The notes beneath the pieces were generated by a model. The model was not told the DNA's origin and ran no database searches. It was given only the letters and a program-made list of their open reading frames with translations. DNA of 27,012 bases from positions 1 to 27,012 of the forward strand of contig CARMXJ010000017.1 in assembly GCA_949025205.1 (NCBI GenBank). Reading direction: 5' to 3'. Positions 14,528 through 22,490 of this stretch are shown here, piece after piece; the stretch's first letter is position 1; each line of letters begins with the position of its first letter. Origin of the DNA: an uncultured Bacilli bacterium. GTDB lineage: Bacteria > Bacillota_I > Bacilli_A > RF39 > UBA660. Made by a program: the position numbers and the translations under genes.

Positions 14528-14743
14528 ATGAATAGTAAAAATGAAAAAGAAAAAACATTAAAAACATTACGCAACGAATTACAAAATGCTCATTCTGAAG
14601 ATGATATAAGGGCTGTCTTTTTTACATTTCTAGAGAGAAAAGACATCACCTCAAAAGATATTGAAAAGACTTTAGAAAACATCCCTTTTCCAAAAGAAAT
14701 TGATTTACCAGAAGAAGAACAATTTCTATTAATAAGAAAGTAG
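14528..14743 (+). CDS. Small hypothetical protein
   Basis: A 71-residue, soluble, highly charged protein. Helices of lysine and glutamate (NEKEKTLKTLRNEL, then SEDDIRAVFFTFLERKD) are followed by KDIEKTLENIP and a proline-rich acidic end. No family recognised. It lies 20 bases after the multi-HTH stop and 9 bases before hemW in the same direction, with only a weak SD, which suggests coupling to upstream translation. Confidence 0.7.
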   Translation: MNSKNEKEKTLKTLRNELQNAHSEDDIRAVFFTFLERKDITSKDIEKTLENIPFPKEIDLPEEEQFLLIRK

Positions 14744-14752
14744 TGAATAGTA

Positions 14753-15847
14753 GTGAAAGAAGAAGTAAAATCTGTATATATTCATATTCCATTTTGTAAA
14801 ACCATTTGTTCTTACTGTGATTTTTGTAAAGTTTTTTATAACGAAGCATGGGTAAGAAACTATTTAGAATGCCTAAAAATAGAAATAGAAGACAATTACA
14901 ATAACGAGCCATTAGAGTCCATTTACATTGGAGGAGGTACGCCTTCTTCTTTAAGTCCGAAAAGTTTAGAACGTTTATTTGAAATTATAAAAATTTTAAA
15001 TAGAAAAGATGTAAAAGAATTTACCTTTGAATGTAACCTAAACGATATCAATGAAGCTCTTTTAAATACTTTAAAAAACAATGGAGTCAATCGCCTAAGT
15101 ATTGGAATAGAGTCTTTTCATAAAGAAAAATTAAAATACATGGGAAGAAGCCATACTTTAGAAGATGCCCAAGAAAAAATAGATCTTTGTAGAAGAATGG
15201 GGTTTAGGAATATCAATATCGATTTTATTTATGGTTTTGCTTTTGAAGATATAAAAACATTAAAAAAAGATATAAAACAAATCTTATCTTTAAAACCAGA
15301 CCATATTAGTACCTATAGCTTGATGATAGAAGAGGGAACTCTTTTGCATTTAAATAAATTTAAAAGAGCAACTGATGAAGAAGATGCTTTGATGTATGAA
15401 ACCATCTGTGATGTATTAGAACTAAGAAAATACAACCATTACGAAGTAAGTAACTTTTCCCTAAAAAACAAAGAATCGATTCACAATCTTCGCTATTGGC
15501 AAAACAAAGAATACTTTGGCTTTGGTCTTGGAGCATCTGGTTATATAGATAAAATTAGATACACCAATACAAAGTCATTAACCAAATATTTAAAGCAAGA
15601 CTTTTCAGGAGAAAAAGAACTTCTTTCTCCAAGAGATATTATGGACAATCATATGATGTTAGGACTTCGGCTATTAAAAGGGATAAATGTTAGTGAATTT
15701 GAAAAATTATACAATATCGAAATGGAAAAAGCCTATCCCATTAAACCCCTTTTAAAAAATAAAGATTTAATCTTAAAAAAAGGCAATATTTTTATAAATC
15801 CGGACAAACTATATATAATGAACGAAATATTACTAAAAATGATATAG
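14753..15847 (+). CDS. hemW: Radical SAM haem chaperone HemW
   Basis: A radical SAM protein related to coproporphyrinogen dehydrogenase HemN; HemW-type members bind haem and deliver it to apoproteins. C15, C19 and C22 in HIPFCKTICSYCDF form the CxxxCxxC iron-sulfur motif, followed by IYIGGGTPSSL (SAM-binding GGGTP), the RLSIGIESFH strand and NIDFIYGF. The C-terminal HemN-like region has HYEVSNF and FGFGLGASGY. Length 364 is normal. The start is GTG 14753 with a poor SD, consistent with coupling to the 71-residue ORF. In Bacillus it also follows lepA. Older annotation calls this family HemN. Confidence 0.93.
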   Translation: MKEEVKSVYIHIPFCKTICSYCDFCKVFYNEAWVRNYLECLKIEIEDNYNNEPLESIYIGGGTPSSLSPKSLERLFEIIKILNRKDVKEFTFECNLNDINEALLNTLKNNGVNRLSIGIESFHKEKLKYMGRSHTLEDAQEKIDLCRRMGFRNINIDFIYGFAFEDIKTLKKDIKQILSLKPDHISTYSLMIEEGTLLHLNKFKRATDEEDALMYETICDVLELRKYNHYEVSNFSLKNKESIHNLRYWQNKEYFGFGLGASGYIDKIRYTNTKSLTKYLKQDFSGEKELLSPRDIMDNHMMLGLRLLKGINVSEFEKLYNIEMEKAYPIKPLLKNKDLILKKGNIFINPDKLYIMNEILLKMI

Positions 15848-15857
15848 AGGTGAGGAT

Positions 15858-16322
15858 TTGAAAAAATTAGTTTTGGTTGTTTTCTTAAGTTTATTATTGC
15901 CAATAAACGTTTCTGCCCAAGCCATTGCTTTAGAAGAACTACAGATCAAAAACGGAGAATTATCTCCTAACTTTGATTCCTTAAATAATGAATACACTGT
16001 GACTTTACCAAAAGAAGAATACAACATTGAAATGGAGTATAAAGTGGAGGATGGCATTACTGTTTCTGCAATGGACAACTTTGATTTAACAAACAATGCA
16101 ACGGTAACTCTTTTATTAATAAAAGAAAAAGAAAAAGTGGAATATCATCTTCACATCTTAAAAGAGGAGGAAGAAAATACTTTAGTTACCTTTAAAGAAG
16201 AAAAAAATCCTTTAGAAGAAAACTTTATGTTTCAATACAAAATTTTTATTATTCCTACCTCTTGTTTTATCTTAATTTTGTTTGCTTATAAATGTATATT
16301 TAGAAAAAAGCATAAAAAATAA
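15858..16322 (+). CDS. Surface protein with a cadherin-like beta-sandwich domain
   Basis: A 154-residue protein with a signal peptide (MKKLVLVVFLSLLLPINVSAQA), one small beta-sandwich domain (about residues 25-110) and a C-terminal membrane anchor (about 128-148) followed by RKKHKK. The domain pattern LEELQIKNGELSPNFDSLNN, EYTVTLP, then I-V-M-NN-TVTL resembles the cadherin-like domain Pfam PF12733, common on Firmicute cell surfaces. TTG 15858 is the start, following GAGGTGAGGA. It lies 10 bases after hemW, and its SD overlaps the hemW stop, so it closes the lepA-hemW transcript. The binding partner is unknown. Confidence 0.85.
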   Translation: MKKLVLVVFLSLLLPINVSAQAIALEELQIKNGELSPNFDSLNNEYTVTLPKEEYNIEMEYKVEDGITVSAMDNFDLTNNATVTLLLIKEKEKVEYHLHILKEEEENTLVTFKEEKNPLEENFMFQYKIFIIPTSCFILILFAYKCIFRKKHKK

Positions 16323-16355
16323 ATCATCTAATATATTGTATTAGGTGATTTTTTT
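16321..16355 (+). terminator. Terminator that also contains the GDPD gene's SD
   Basis: A 12-bp stem pairs 16321-16332 with 16340-16351, with one G.U and a 7-base loop, followed by T to 16355. It begins in the stop codon of the surface-protein gene. Its 3' arm is TTAGGTGATT, the SD of the next gene, whose TTG start (16354) ends the T-run. Confidence 0.8.
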
Positions 16356-16971
16356 GAAATTTATTGCCCACAGGGGACTTAGAACCGAAACAATAAAAGA
16401 AAATACGTTAGAAGCTTTTGAAAATGCGATAGCAAATGAATTAATAGCAGGTTTTGAATTTGATATTCGAAAAACATTGGATAATCAATTTGTAGTCAAT
16501 CATAATCCTTTTATTAAGACAGATTTTATAAAAAGAAAAACATTCAAATATTTAAAAAAGAAATACAATCTACCCTTATTACAAGAAGTTTTAGCCTTAG
16601 ATACGGATAAAATGATGTTAGTTGAAATAAAGGATAGAAAACTGCCTTATCGAAAACTAATCAAAATATTTAACGAATACACAAATAAAAAGATTTACGT
16701 TATGAGTTTTCACAATAAGGTCATAGAAAAATTAAAAAAGAAAAATGCGCCTGTAAAACTAGGAATACTAAATTATATTTTAAATTCAGAAGCGGATTAC
16801 AATTTAGATTTTATTGCCCTTTTAAATAATTTAGCTACCCCTCGTCTTGTAGAGGAATATAAACGCAGAAATGTAGAAGTTCTCTATTACGGCATTATAA
16901 ATGAAGAGGAAGATTTAATGGATGAGAATGGCATTTATATAGTAGATAGAGTGCCTAAAAATAAGGATTGA
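16354..16971 (+). CDS. Glycerophosphodiester phosphodiesterase family protein
   Basis: A 205-residue GDPD-family protein, which hydrolyses glycerophosphodiesters to glycerol-3-phosphate and an alcohol. Motifs are IAHRG (H6, R7), ENTLEAF (E16), FEFD (E35, D37), VNHNP (H50) and LVEIK (E near 92), so the TIM-barrel active site looks intact. It is shorter than typical GDPDs (about 240). There is no signal peptide or membrane segment, so it is cytoplasmic. TTG 16354 is chosen because it sits four bases after AGGTGAT; the GTG at 16345 lies inside that SD. Its SD is buried in the terminator hairpin of the preceding gene. Confidence 0.92.
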   Translation: MKFIAHRGLRTETIKENTLEAFENAIANELIAGFEFDIRKTLDNQFVVNHNPFIKTDFIKRKTFKYLKKKYNLPLLQEVLALDTDKMMLVEIKDRKLPYRKLIKIFNEYTNKKIYVMSFHNKVIEKLKKKNAPVKLGILNYILNSEADYNLDFIALLNNLATPRLVEEYKRRNVEVLYYGIINEEEDLMDENGIYIVDRVPKNKD

Positions 16972-16994
16972 TTTTAAAAGATAAAATATGTTAA

Positions 16995-17000
16995 TATAGT
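16995..17000 (+). promoter_or_regulatory. Possible -10 of the DUF218 gene
   Basis: TATAGT at 16995-17000 lies 41 bases upstream of the likely start. No -35 is found at proper spacing (TTGATT at 16968-16973 is 21 bases away). The leader contains GAAAGG followed by ATG directly joined to TAA (17020-17025), a minimal start-stop element, then the gene's AAGGTGA. Confidence 0.35.
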
Positions 17001-17041
17001 AAGCAAAAAAGAAAGGCTTATGTAAAGCAAAAGGTGAATAA

Positions 17042-17722
17042 ATAAAATTATCAGATTTAAAATCGAGTGAGGTTTTATCCTATGCATTTGAATCTTTAGT
17101 ACTTGGAAATACAGATGCAAAAGAAAATATAGAAAAAATTGTATACACCAAAAATACAGATACTTTACCAGATATGTGTGATGTGGGAATAGTATTTGGA
17201 GGAGTGTCTATGATTCCTCATCGTGTAGAAAAAGCAGAAAGACTTTATAAAGAGGGGTTACTTGAAAAAATAATCGTAACCGGCGGAAGAGGATATTTAA
17301 ATAAAGACCGTGTAACTCCTGAAGCAGTAAAAATGCAAAACTATTTGGTTGAAAAGGGAATTCCTAAAAAGGATATTCTATTGGAAGACAAAGCAAGAAG
17401 TACTTTTGAAAATATTAAATATTCATTAGAATTGATAAAAGAAAAATGCAATTTAGAAAAAATGAAACTTGCTTTAATTACTTCGGATTTTCATTTAAGA
17501 AGATGTACTGGGATGACTCTTTTGGCAACTAATAATAAAACAGATATTTTTGGCTGTGGTGCAAAAGATGGAATAACAGATATTGATAATTGGGATAATT
17601 CTTTATCAACACAATTTACTATTTACAAAGAAGCAGTTGGATTTTGTTACTATATGAAGCATGGGAATATGTGTGATTTAGAAATTGATGATTTAAAACG
17701 AAAAAGAATAAGAAGCAAGTAA
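17042..17722 (+). CDS. YdcF/DUF218 family protein
   Basis: DUF218 proteins such as YdcF and ElyC/SanA are envelope- or nucleotide-linked proteins of uncertain reaction. Motifs are DVGIVFGG, PHRVEKAERLYKEG, IIVTGGRG, TPEAVKMQNYL, EDKARSTFENIKYS and ITSDFHLRRC, the usual core in order. No membrane segment is present. The first ordinary start, ATG 17174, would begin exactly at the core. The frame stays open upstream to 17042 with sensible protein (KLSDLKSSEVLSYAFESLV), and AAGGTGA (17031-17037) lies four bases before ATA 17042, so I place the start there as a probable non-canonical initiation. An ATG-TAA mini-ORF (17020-17025) with its own SD lies just upstream. Confidence 0.82.
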   Translation: MKLSDLKSSEVLSYAFESLVLGNTDAKENIEKIVYTKNTDTLPDMCDVGIVFGGVSMIPHRVEKAERLYKEGLLEKIIVTGGRGYLNKDRVTPEAVKMQNYLVEKGIPKKDILLEDKARSTFENIKYSLELIKEKCNLEKMKLALITSDFHLRRCTGMTLLATNNKTDIFGCGAKDGITDIDNWDNSLSTQFTIYKEAVGFCYYMKHGNMCDLEIDDLKRKRIRSK

Positions 17723-17740
17723 GAAAAGAACTTGTTTTTT
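17713..17740 (+). terminator. Terminator of the DUF218 gene
   Basis: AAGCAAGT (17713-17720) pairs with ACTTGTTT (17730-17737), 8 bp with one G.U, followed by T-rich sequence. The stem overlaps the stop codon (17720-17722). Confidence 0.7.
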
Positions 17741-17761
17741 ATTTTGATAAACTTTGTTACT

Positions 17762-17794
17762 ATTTAATTTTATATTTTAGAAATAAAATTAAAT
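17762..17794. repeat. Perfect 12-bp AT-only inverted repeat
   Basis: ATTTAATTTTAT (17762-17773) and ATAAAATTAAAT (17783-17794) are exact reverse complements separated by nine bases. It lies between the terminator of the DUF218 gene and the promoter of the next gene. It is not followed by a T-run, so it is not an obvious terminator. Confidence 0.6.
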
Positions 17795-17816
17795 CAATAC
17801 CTCCAAAATTTAGTGA

Positions 17817-17845
17817 TTGACTTCGGTTAAGTAATAGATTAGTAT
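17817..17845 (+). promoter_or_regulatory. Promoter of the 447-residue orphan
   Basis: TTGACT (17817-17822), a 17-base spacer and TAGTAT (17840-17845). The -35 is strong and the -10 weak (4 of 6). An alternative -10, TATAAA at 17843, has a 20-base spacer. The leader would be about 30 bases. Confidence 0.5.
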
Positions 17846-17882
17846 AAAAAACAAAATTAATTTAGATTGAGGGAAACTGGTC

Positions 17883-19226
17883 ATGAATTTATTAAAACTA
17901 ATAGAGCAAGATTTACAAAAGTTAGAAGATTGTAATTTAGAAATAATAAACGAAGAGTTATATAAATATTTAAAAACAGAATGGGAAGAGATAAGAAAAA
18001 GAATCTATAACATTGAAAAAGCAACAGAGTTAAATCTAACAATAGAACCAAATGACTTATATTCACTAAAAGTAAAGTACGCCGAATTAAGTGCTACTTT
18101 TGATTTTTATATGCATTTTAAAATATATAGTGAAAAGAATGGCACAGAAAAAGTAGCAATGAAACAAGTAGAAAAAATTAGAATCGATTTAGAAGAGATT
18201 GCAAGTGAGTTAAATGAGAAGAATTATGAAAAAATTCTAAAAAAATTTAATGAGACAATTGATTTTTATAAAAAAATGAAAATATCTTTTTTAGACCATC
18301 CAGATATCAAATCTATAATGACTTCCTTTTATTATCAAGTTTATAAAATAGAAAGAAGAATCGAAAGAAAAGAAAATTCATTTTCTAAAACTTTTTTGGA
18401 AGAGAATTGGTTTTATTTTCAATCTTTACTTAAAGAAGATATTCGAGAATTTTTGAGTAGAAAAAATAGCGTAGAGGATAAAAAAATGGTGGAAAGATAC
18501 ATTTTAAATCTCTCTAAACTAAAAGAATTTTATAAAGAAATTCTTGACATAATAAACGTAAATAAGTACTATTACATGATTTTGGAGAATATGAAAGGAA
18601 TTAGTCCAACCTACTTAAAAGAAGATTTGCAAAAAGAAGTGATAGAAACTGACCACGAGCTAAGTAATAGGATGTGGAGATGGTGGGATGCTAACTTAAA
18701 CATAACTTATAATAAAAATCCTAATCAAGAAGAATTAGTAAGTAAGCAGATAAAACTATTTTCTAATCTAGAAAGCAATTTCGCTTCATTTACAAAACGT
18801 GAAGCAATAGCAGAATGCTATTCTCAAATTATAGATTTTGCCAAAAAATATGCTGTACATAGATTTAAATTAAATAGTTTGTTATTAGAAAAAAAATTTA
18901 TAAACATTAAATTTTTATGCGAATATATGATTGTGAAAAAACGTGTTTGCTCTCAAGTTGTAGAAAACATAATAGAATTAAGGAATGATTTAAGTTTATT
19001 GGGGGTAGATTGTACTTATGAAATAGATTGCAGTTTACTGGCTCAGTTAGACAAAATTCCTTCAAATACAATTATAAACTATATAGTATCTACGCAAAAT
19101 TTAAATTTACTAGCCTATATTCTAGAAACCCATCCAGAAATGATTAGGACTTTACCAGAAAATGAACTTAAAAAATTAGTAGAGATAACAAATCAATTGA
19201 CGTCAGATGAAAAAAGACATGTGTAA
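17883..19226 (+). CDS. Large helical protein of unknown function
   Basis: A 447-residue protein predicted by eye to be almost wholly alpha-helical, with heptad-like stretches (LEEIASELNEKNYEKILKKF, YYQVYKIERRIERKE). There is no signal peptide, membrane segment or catalytic motif. Notable are the WRWWD cluster (about residues 262-270) and several cysteines in the last third. The C-terminus (ILETHPEMIRTLPENELKKL) recalls helical-repeat proteins but is not diagnostic. GAGGGAAA precedes ATG 17883. Terminators or hairpins lie on both sides, so it is probably a single-gene unit. Its character (lysine, glutamate and asparagine rich) matches its neighbours, with no sign of recent transfer. Confidence 0.83.
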   Translation: MNLLKLIEQDLQKLEDCNLEIINEELYKYLKTEWEEIRKRIYNIEKATELNLTIEPNDLYSLKVKYAELSATFDFYMHFKIYSEKNGTEKVAMKQVEKIRIDLEEIASELNEKNYEKILKKFNETIDFYKKMKISFLDHPDIKSIMTSFYYQVYKIERRIERKENSFSKTFLEENWFYFQSLLKEDIREFLSRKNSVEDKKMVERYILNLSKLKEFYKEILDIINVNKYYYMILENMKGISPTYLKEDLQKEVIETDHELSNRMWRWWDANLNITYNKNPNQEELVSKQIKLFSNLESNFASFTKREAIAECYSQIIDFAKKYAVHRFKLNSLLLEKKFINIKFLCEYMIVKKRVCSQVVENIIELRNDLSLLGVDCTYEIDCSLLAQLDKIPSNTIINYIVSTQNLNLLAYILETHPEMIRTLPENELKKLVEITNQLTSDEKRHV

Positions 19227-19249
19227 AAATAAACCTCAATTATTTTACA
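19222..19249 (+). terminator. Possible terminator hairpin
   Basis: TGTAAAAATAA (19222-19232) pairs with TTATTTTACA (19240-19249), 10 bp with one bulged A, overlapping the stop codon of the orphan gene. The T-run comes only at 19255-19261, after a short interruption, so termination efficiency is doubtful. Confidence 0.35.
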
Positions 19250-19266
19250 ACTGCATTTTTTACCTA

Positions 19267-19295
19267 TTCCAAGACCAAAAAACTTATGTTATAAT
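19267..19295 (+). promoter_or_regulatory. Promoter of the KWG-like repeat protein pair
   Basis: TGT then TATAAT (19290-19295), a perfect extended -10, with a weak -35 TTCCAA (19267-19272) at 17 bases. The predicted start near 19302 excludes earlier starts and supports ATG 19323 after AAGGATG. Confidence 0.7.
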
Positions 19296-19322
19296 CATGT
19301 CTAGAATAAGGATGTGTTTAAA

Positions 19323-21506
19323 ATGCCAAACGAAGAGCAAGAAAAAACCAAGGTATTGTATAACTTAGAAGATTTAAATGATAAAGTAGAAGAAAATAAT
19401 CAAATCTTTGAAGTGGAAAATCCAAAAGAAGAAAAAAGTCATGAATTAGAAGAACAAAAAGACATGAATTTTTTCATGCAACCCCCAGAAGAGCCAAAAA
19501 AACAAAAGAAAAATCCATTTAAAAAGATAAAAGAATGGTGGAAGAAAAGAAATAAAAAGCAAAAAATATTGATTATTTCTGGATTAGTTGTATTATTAAT
19601 CGCGATAGGAGTTGGAATATTCTTCTTAGTAAAAATGGTGCACAAAGAAGAGGAAGTAATTCCCCCAGTAGATGTCATTGTCCAAGAAGAAAACTATCGT
19701 TATGAAAACGGAACCTTAATATTTTTAAATAGTAACAAAGAAGAAATCGGTTCTTATACTTGTAAAAACCAAAATGAAGAATTATGTTTTGTATCTTTTT
19801 ATAGTACAGAAGATAATTTTGATATAGAAAAAAAAGTTTATGAAAACAATGCTCCTGTTATGACAAGAACCCAAATTATGAAAAACAATTTTGTATTCAT
19901 AAATGACAATGTAAGAAAAGAAGATAATTTAATAATTCTTTATAATATCAAAGAAGCAAAAGAACTAGAAACCTACCAACTGGTAAAAAAGGCAAATACA
20001 GAAGATACAGTCATTCTAAAAAATACAGATGGAAAATATGGAGTTCTAGCATTCACAGAAACTGAAACCACAAATAAAATGGATTTTCAATTTGATTATT
20101 TAGGATTTACAGGAAATAAAGAGAATTATTATGTATCTACAGAAAGTGGGCGAAATCTAATTGTCGATGAAACAGGAAAAAGCATAAGCAAAGCCATTGC
20201 GGGAGAAATTAAAAATTTAAACAAGTCCTATGTAAAAGTAAAACAACAAGCGGGTGGTTATGAAGTCTACAATTACAACAACCAAAACGTATTTAATGAA
20301 TCCTTTGAATACGTAGAATTATACGAAGACTATGCGGTTTTAATTCAAGATGGAAAAATGATGCTAAAATTTTATGACAAAAATAAATTAAACGAAGAAG
20401 CCATTACTCTAAATAACAAAGAGTATGTAAAAACAAATGTTTATGATGAAGATAACATCCTAAAAGAAACAAAAGAATCTTTTAGTATAGAAGAAAATAA
20501 CAATATCATTACGATTACGATTATAAAAGATACAGATAAAGCAAAAGTTTCCATAAATAAACAAGAAGGAAATATAAGCAAATCCTTAAAGAACATCAAT
20601 TACTTTGATGGTAAACTTTACATTTATCGTGATAGTGCCAAAACAGATTTAATGGGTTCTTATACTTGTGCGAACAAAAATAACGTAAGTGCAAATACAC
20701 TAAGCAATTGTACTCTTGCAACCGATACAGTATTTGAAGACAACGATTATGAAATACCAGGAACCCCAGGAGTCATCCCAGTTTTAAACGATAGATTTGT
20801 ATTTATAAGTGATAACCCAGACTTAGTAAATGATTCTAATAAAACTATAGTTCTTTATGACTTAAAAAAAGGAAGTAGTCTTGGCAAATACGCCGAAGTA
20901 AACACCTATTCTTATACCGGAACGAACGAAATAACTTTCTCGACAGTAAACGAACTAAAAGTGGTTGCCAAAAACCAAAGCGGTAAATTTGGTGTTATTA
21001 AAATTAACCAAAACGATGTATCGGGTCATATCAGCTTTAATTATAGTGAAATGGAATCTTTAAGAGATTATTATGTTGCTAAGGATGCTAATGGATATCT
21101 ATTACTTTCCAAAAGCAATGGTTCTAGTATTACCAGTGCTATTCCATATAAAATTAGAAACTACAATACGGAATACGTAAAAGTCATCAACAACGGCAAT
21201 TATTACATATATGATTTAAAAGGCAAACAAATAACAAACGATGCTTTCAAGTATATTGAACTATACAATCATTGTTTTGCAGGAGTAACAAGCAACAATA
21301 AATTAGAGCTGTTCACCTACGATTCTCCAAAGAAAAACTTACTTGACCCAAATGACATCCAGCTAAGTTTAAATAAATACTATGGAAATGGAACGTTGGC
21401 ATTTAAAATAAACGAAAATGGGTATCGATATGAAATATTTATGGGAACAGATGCAAACACTTATATTTCTGTCACTTCAGGGGAAATAGAACACGAGGAA
21501 CGATAA
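19323..21506 (+). CDS. Membrane-anchored protein with two KWG-like repeat units
   Basis: A 727-residue protein. A cytoplasmic acidic then basic N-terminus (1-80) is followed by one membrane segment (81-104) and a large external part made of two copies of a roughly 290-residue unit (about 126-415 and 427-718). Each unit opens with a GTLIFLNS/GKLYIYRD strand and GSYTC with a second nearby cysteine (C147/C155 and C449/C463). It then has a NNFVFINDN/DRFVFISDN segment, a KYGVLAF/KFGVIKI motif followed by an aromatic strand (the KWG or WG-repeat theme) and a closing FEYVELYEDYA/FKYIELYNHCF block. Fold is probably beta-rich. Function is unknown; sensing or binding at the surface is a guess. It is followed after one base by a single-unit relative. 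Confidence 0.85.
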   Translation: MPNEEQEKTKVLYNLEDLNDKVEENNQIFEVENPKEEKSHELEEQKDMNFFMQPPEEPKKQKKNPFKKIKEWWKKRNKKQKILIISGLVVLLIAIGVGIFFLVKMVHKEEEVIPPVDVIVQEENYRYENGTLIFLNSNKEEIGSYTCKNQNEELCFVSFYSTEDNFDIEKKVYENNAPVMTRTQIMKNNFVFINDNVRKEDNLIILYNIKEAKELETYQLVKKANTEDTVILKNTDGKYGVLAFTETETTNKMDFQFDYLGFTGNKENYYVSTESGRNLIVDETGKSISKAIAGEIKNLNKSYVKVKQQAGGYEVYNYNNQNVFNESFEYVELYEDYAVLIQDGKMMLKFYDKNKLNEEAITLNNKEYVKTNVYDEDNILKETKESFSIEENNNIITITIIKDTDKAKVSINKQEGNISKSLKNINYFDGKLYIYRDSAKTDLMGSYTCANKNNVSANTLSNCTLATDTVFEDNDYEIPGTPGVIPVLNDRFVFISDNPDLVNDSNKTIVLYDLKKGSSLGKYAEVNTYSYTGTNEITFSTVNELKVVAKNQSGKFGVIKINQNDVSGHISFNYSEMESLRDYYVAKDANGYLLLSKSNGSSITSAIPYKIRNYNTEYVKVINNGNYYIYDLKGKQITNDAFKYIELYNHCFAGVTSNNKLELFTYDSPKKNLLDPNDIQLSLNKYYGNGTLAFKINENGYRYEIFMGTDANTYISVTSGEIEHEER

Positions 21507-21507
21507 A

Positions 21508-22461
21508 ATGAACGATAAAAAAATAACATTTTATATAATTCTAATCCTTTTAATCATTTTTGTACCTCTAGCAGGTATTGGAACGACACTGCATTTTAAA
21601 AATAAACCAACAAAAAAAGAAAATACAAACCAAGAATTTTTATACGATGGAAAATTACATTTTTATAAAGATGGCGTTTTAGTAGGAACTTATACTTGTG
21701 AAAATCAAGATGAATATTGTGACTATGCTGTCTTTAAAAATAAAAAAGAATATAGCTTAGTAGAATATGAACCTGAATCTGTTAGCAAATCTACCTTTAT
21801 AGATGATACTTATGCCTTTTTAATGGATACTACAACTAGTAATCTTCAAAATGCCGAAATATTACTTGTAGATGTTACCAATAATCGGGTTATGGGAAGA
21901 TACAAAGAAGTAAAAAATTATGGGATAGGAATTGAAAATCAAAATTACATTATTAAAAATAACGAAGATAAATGGGGTATAGTGCAATTTTATGATGGAT
22001 TAATTCTAAAGGTTCCCTTTACTTATGATTATATTGGGCTAGCAAATAGAATCGATATTGCTTCTAATAAGATTATATCTGATGCTTTTGCTGTATTAAA
22101 AGATGGCAAGTGGCAATTAATTGATATAAACGGAAAAGAATTAACCTCTCCTTTTAACCAAACGATAGTGACATATAGTAACGAATATATCGTATTAGAA
22201 GAAAATGGAAATATGCAACTTGTAGATTATAAAGGTGGAAACCGTTTATCAGAAACTTATAAATATTTGAATTTTTATAATAAATATTTAGGAATAATAA
22301 ATAACAACAGCGAATTCTATTTATACGATTTAGCAACAGACCAAATTGCATCGAATCAACATAAAGTAGATACGGTTTCGGATGTGGAAGTAGAAATAGC
22401 AGAAAACACATTACAAATTAAAATCGGAGGCACTTTAGTAGAAAGTGTTGCAATAAGTTAA
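21508..22461 (+). CDS. Membrane-anchored protein with one KWG-like repeat unit
   Basis: A 317-residue protein starting one base after the stop of the two-unit protein and clearly its relative. One membrane segment lies at about residues 8-28, then a single external unit: GKLHFYKDG, GTYTCENQDEYC (C64 and C71), a DTYAFLMD segment, DKWGIVQF followed by FTYDYIGL (KWG-type), KWQLIDINGKEL and YKYLNFYNKYLG. This is the third copy of the unit in a row. GAGGAA precedes ATG 21508. The two genes form an operon from the promoter at 19267-19295. The promoter of the downstream T-box unit overlaps its last 14 bases. Function unknown. Confidence 0.85.
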   Translation: MNDKKITFYIILILLIIFVPLAGIGTTLHFKNKPTKKENTNQEFLYDGKLHFYKDGVLVGTYTCENQDEYCDYAVFKNKKEYSLVEYEPESVSKSTFIDDTYAFLMDTTTSNLQNAEILLVDVTNNRVMGRYKEVKNYGIGIENQNYIIKNNEDKWGIVQFYDGLILKVPFTYDYIGLANRIDIASNKIISDAFAVLKDGKWQLIDINGKELTSPFNQTIVTYSNEYIVLEENGNMQLVDYKGGNRLSETYKYLNFYNKYLGIINNNSEFYLYDLATDQIASNQHKVDTVSDVEVEIAENTLQIKIGGTLVESVAIS

Positions 22462-22476
22462 ATAATCGATTAAAAT
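22448..22476 (+). promoter_or_regulatory. Promoter of the T-box operon
   Basis: TTGCAA (22448-22453), exactly 17 bases, then TAAAAT (22471-22476). The -35 lies within the last codons of the upstream gene. The predicted start near 22483 lies just before the T-box stem I. Confidence 0.7.
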
Positions 22477-22490
22477 AATAAAAAAGCAAA

